Shown here: positions 49,822 to 50,075 of the stretch, one piece after another
Layout: every line of letters begins with the position of its first letter
Position numbering within the stretch: position 1 is the first letter of the stretch
Assembly (NCBI RefSeq): GCF_024138395.1
Contig: NZ_JAMYDU010000032.1
Coordinates: 1 to 50,075, forward strand
Length of the DNA stretch: 50,075 nucleotides
From: Pseudomonas mandelii
GTDB lineage: Bacteria; Pseudomonadota; Gammaproteobacteria; Pseudomonadales; Pseudomonadaceae
Reading direction: 5' to 3'
Notes under the pieces: model-generated
What the model was told of the DNA's origin: nothing
The model's database searches: none
The model's input: only the letters and a program-made list of their open reading frames with translations
Program-made: the position numbers and the translations under genes

Positions 49822-49924
49822 GGCCTCTTCGCGGGCAAGCCTCGCTCCTACAGGGATTGCGGGTGTCCACAAAATCGGCGTTCGACACAAAACCTGTAGG
49901 AGCGAGGCTTGCCCGCGAAGAGGC
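49822..49924. repeat. REP inverted pair (BIME) behind the LPMO-like gene
   Basis: ggcctcttcgcgggcaagcc... and its reverse complement, ending in gaagaggcc, surround a spacer of about 40 bases. The arms extend the usual REP core by the matching ggcctctt/aagaggcc ends. Confidence 0.9.
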
Positions 49925-49952
49925 CCGACCAGACACCACAAAACCTTCGGAC

Positions 49953-49990
49953 AAAAAAAAGCCCCATCTCTTTCGAGACAGGGCTTTTTT
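49953..49990. terminator. Bidirectional hairpin terminator
   Basis: An A-run, AAGCCC, an inner tctc-tttc-gaga hairpin, GGGCTT and a T-run form a stem with a small internal mismatch and U-tracts on both strands. It ends just before the apparent insertion-sequence end. Confidence 0.85.
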
Positions 49991-49998
49991 CATTCAAC

Positions 49999-50075
49999 TG
50001 TCTCGTCCTGAATAAGGTTTACACCTTCTGACTTCTTATCAGGAAGGTGCAATGGATACGGGCGCAAAACGCAGT
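49999..50075 (+). mobile_element. Left end of an IS3-family insertion sequence (partial)
   Basis: Sequence from tgtctcgtcctgaataaggt onward looks like an IS3-type terminal inverted repeat beginning with TG, followed after 50 bases by a small coding start. The element runs off the window, so its other end and target duplication are not visible. The family call rests on the end sequence and the first eight codons. Confidence 0.55.
50052..50075 (+). CDS. Start of IS3-family transposase OrfA (partial)
   Basis: ATG at 50052, with AGGAAGG 4-5 bases upstream, opens MDTGAKRS and runs off the window. This N-terminus resembles OrfA proteins of IS3-family elements in Pseudomonas, which carry the helix-turn-helix DNA-binding domain; only eight residues can be seen. 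Confidence 0.5.

Overview
The window is chromosomal DNA of a fluorescent Pseudomonas (P. fluorescens group). The basis is the uniformly GC-rich coding, the many Pseudomonas-type REP/BIME palindromes, and a block of about 38 kb whose gene order matches the P. aeruginosa PA0674-PA0701 region (vre - hxc - lapA - pdt).

Left part (1-6.7 kb), accessory: an unknown gene, an Asp/Glu racemase-family protein, a GNAT acetyltransferase, a DUF3077 gene pair behind a strongly structured leader, a ParD/ParE toxin-antitoxin pair, and a 770-residue Ig-like-repeat protein whose promoter carries a perfect 20-bp lux-box palindrome.

Middle part (6.7-31.5 kb, all on the minus strand): a two-partner secretion locus. 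PdtA is a TpsA filamentous-haemagglutinin-like exoprotein of about 4,200 residues. Behind it come PhdA (a Phd-like domain joined to a transposase N-terminal domain), PdtB (the TpsB outer-membrane transporter), a dedicated Ton motor (a DUF2341/LamG-ExbB fusion, ExbD, TonB), a porin, a coiled-coil periplasmic protein, a YbjN-like protein, a PpiC-type isomerase and a LysR regulator. Upstream of pdtA lies a DING phosphatase-like gene (lapA).

Hxc part (32.1-42.8 kb): a complete second type II secretion system, hxcS-R-Q-Z-Y-X-T on the minus strand with hxcV, hxcU and hxcW on the plus strand and hxcP on the minus strand, in the P. aeruginosa order. In P. aeruginosa Hxc exports DING-type phosphatases under phosphate limitation. 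Next to it (42.9-45.1 kb) is the cell-surface-signalling set vreA-vreI-vreR (STN/TonB-like receptor, ECF sigma factor, FecR-like anti-sigma). Pho-box-like 7-4-7 elements occur upstream of vreA, pdtA and phdA. I infer one phosphate-starvation programme: PhoB and sigma-VreI switch on surface display of PdtA and Hxc export of a phosphate-scavenging DING protein.

Right part (45.3-50.1 kb): a small secreted protein divergent from vreA, an AhpD-like protein divergent from a MocR-type regulator, an antibiotic-biosynthesis-monooxygenase-type protein, a secreted cupin, and an AA10 lytic polysaccharide monooxygenase-like protein with no recognisable signal peptide. The window ends inside the left end of an apparent IS3-family insertion sequence.

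No tRNA, rRNA, CRISPR array or replication origin was recognised. REP/BIME elements fill most intergenic gaps, including one inside the hxc operon.
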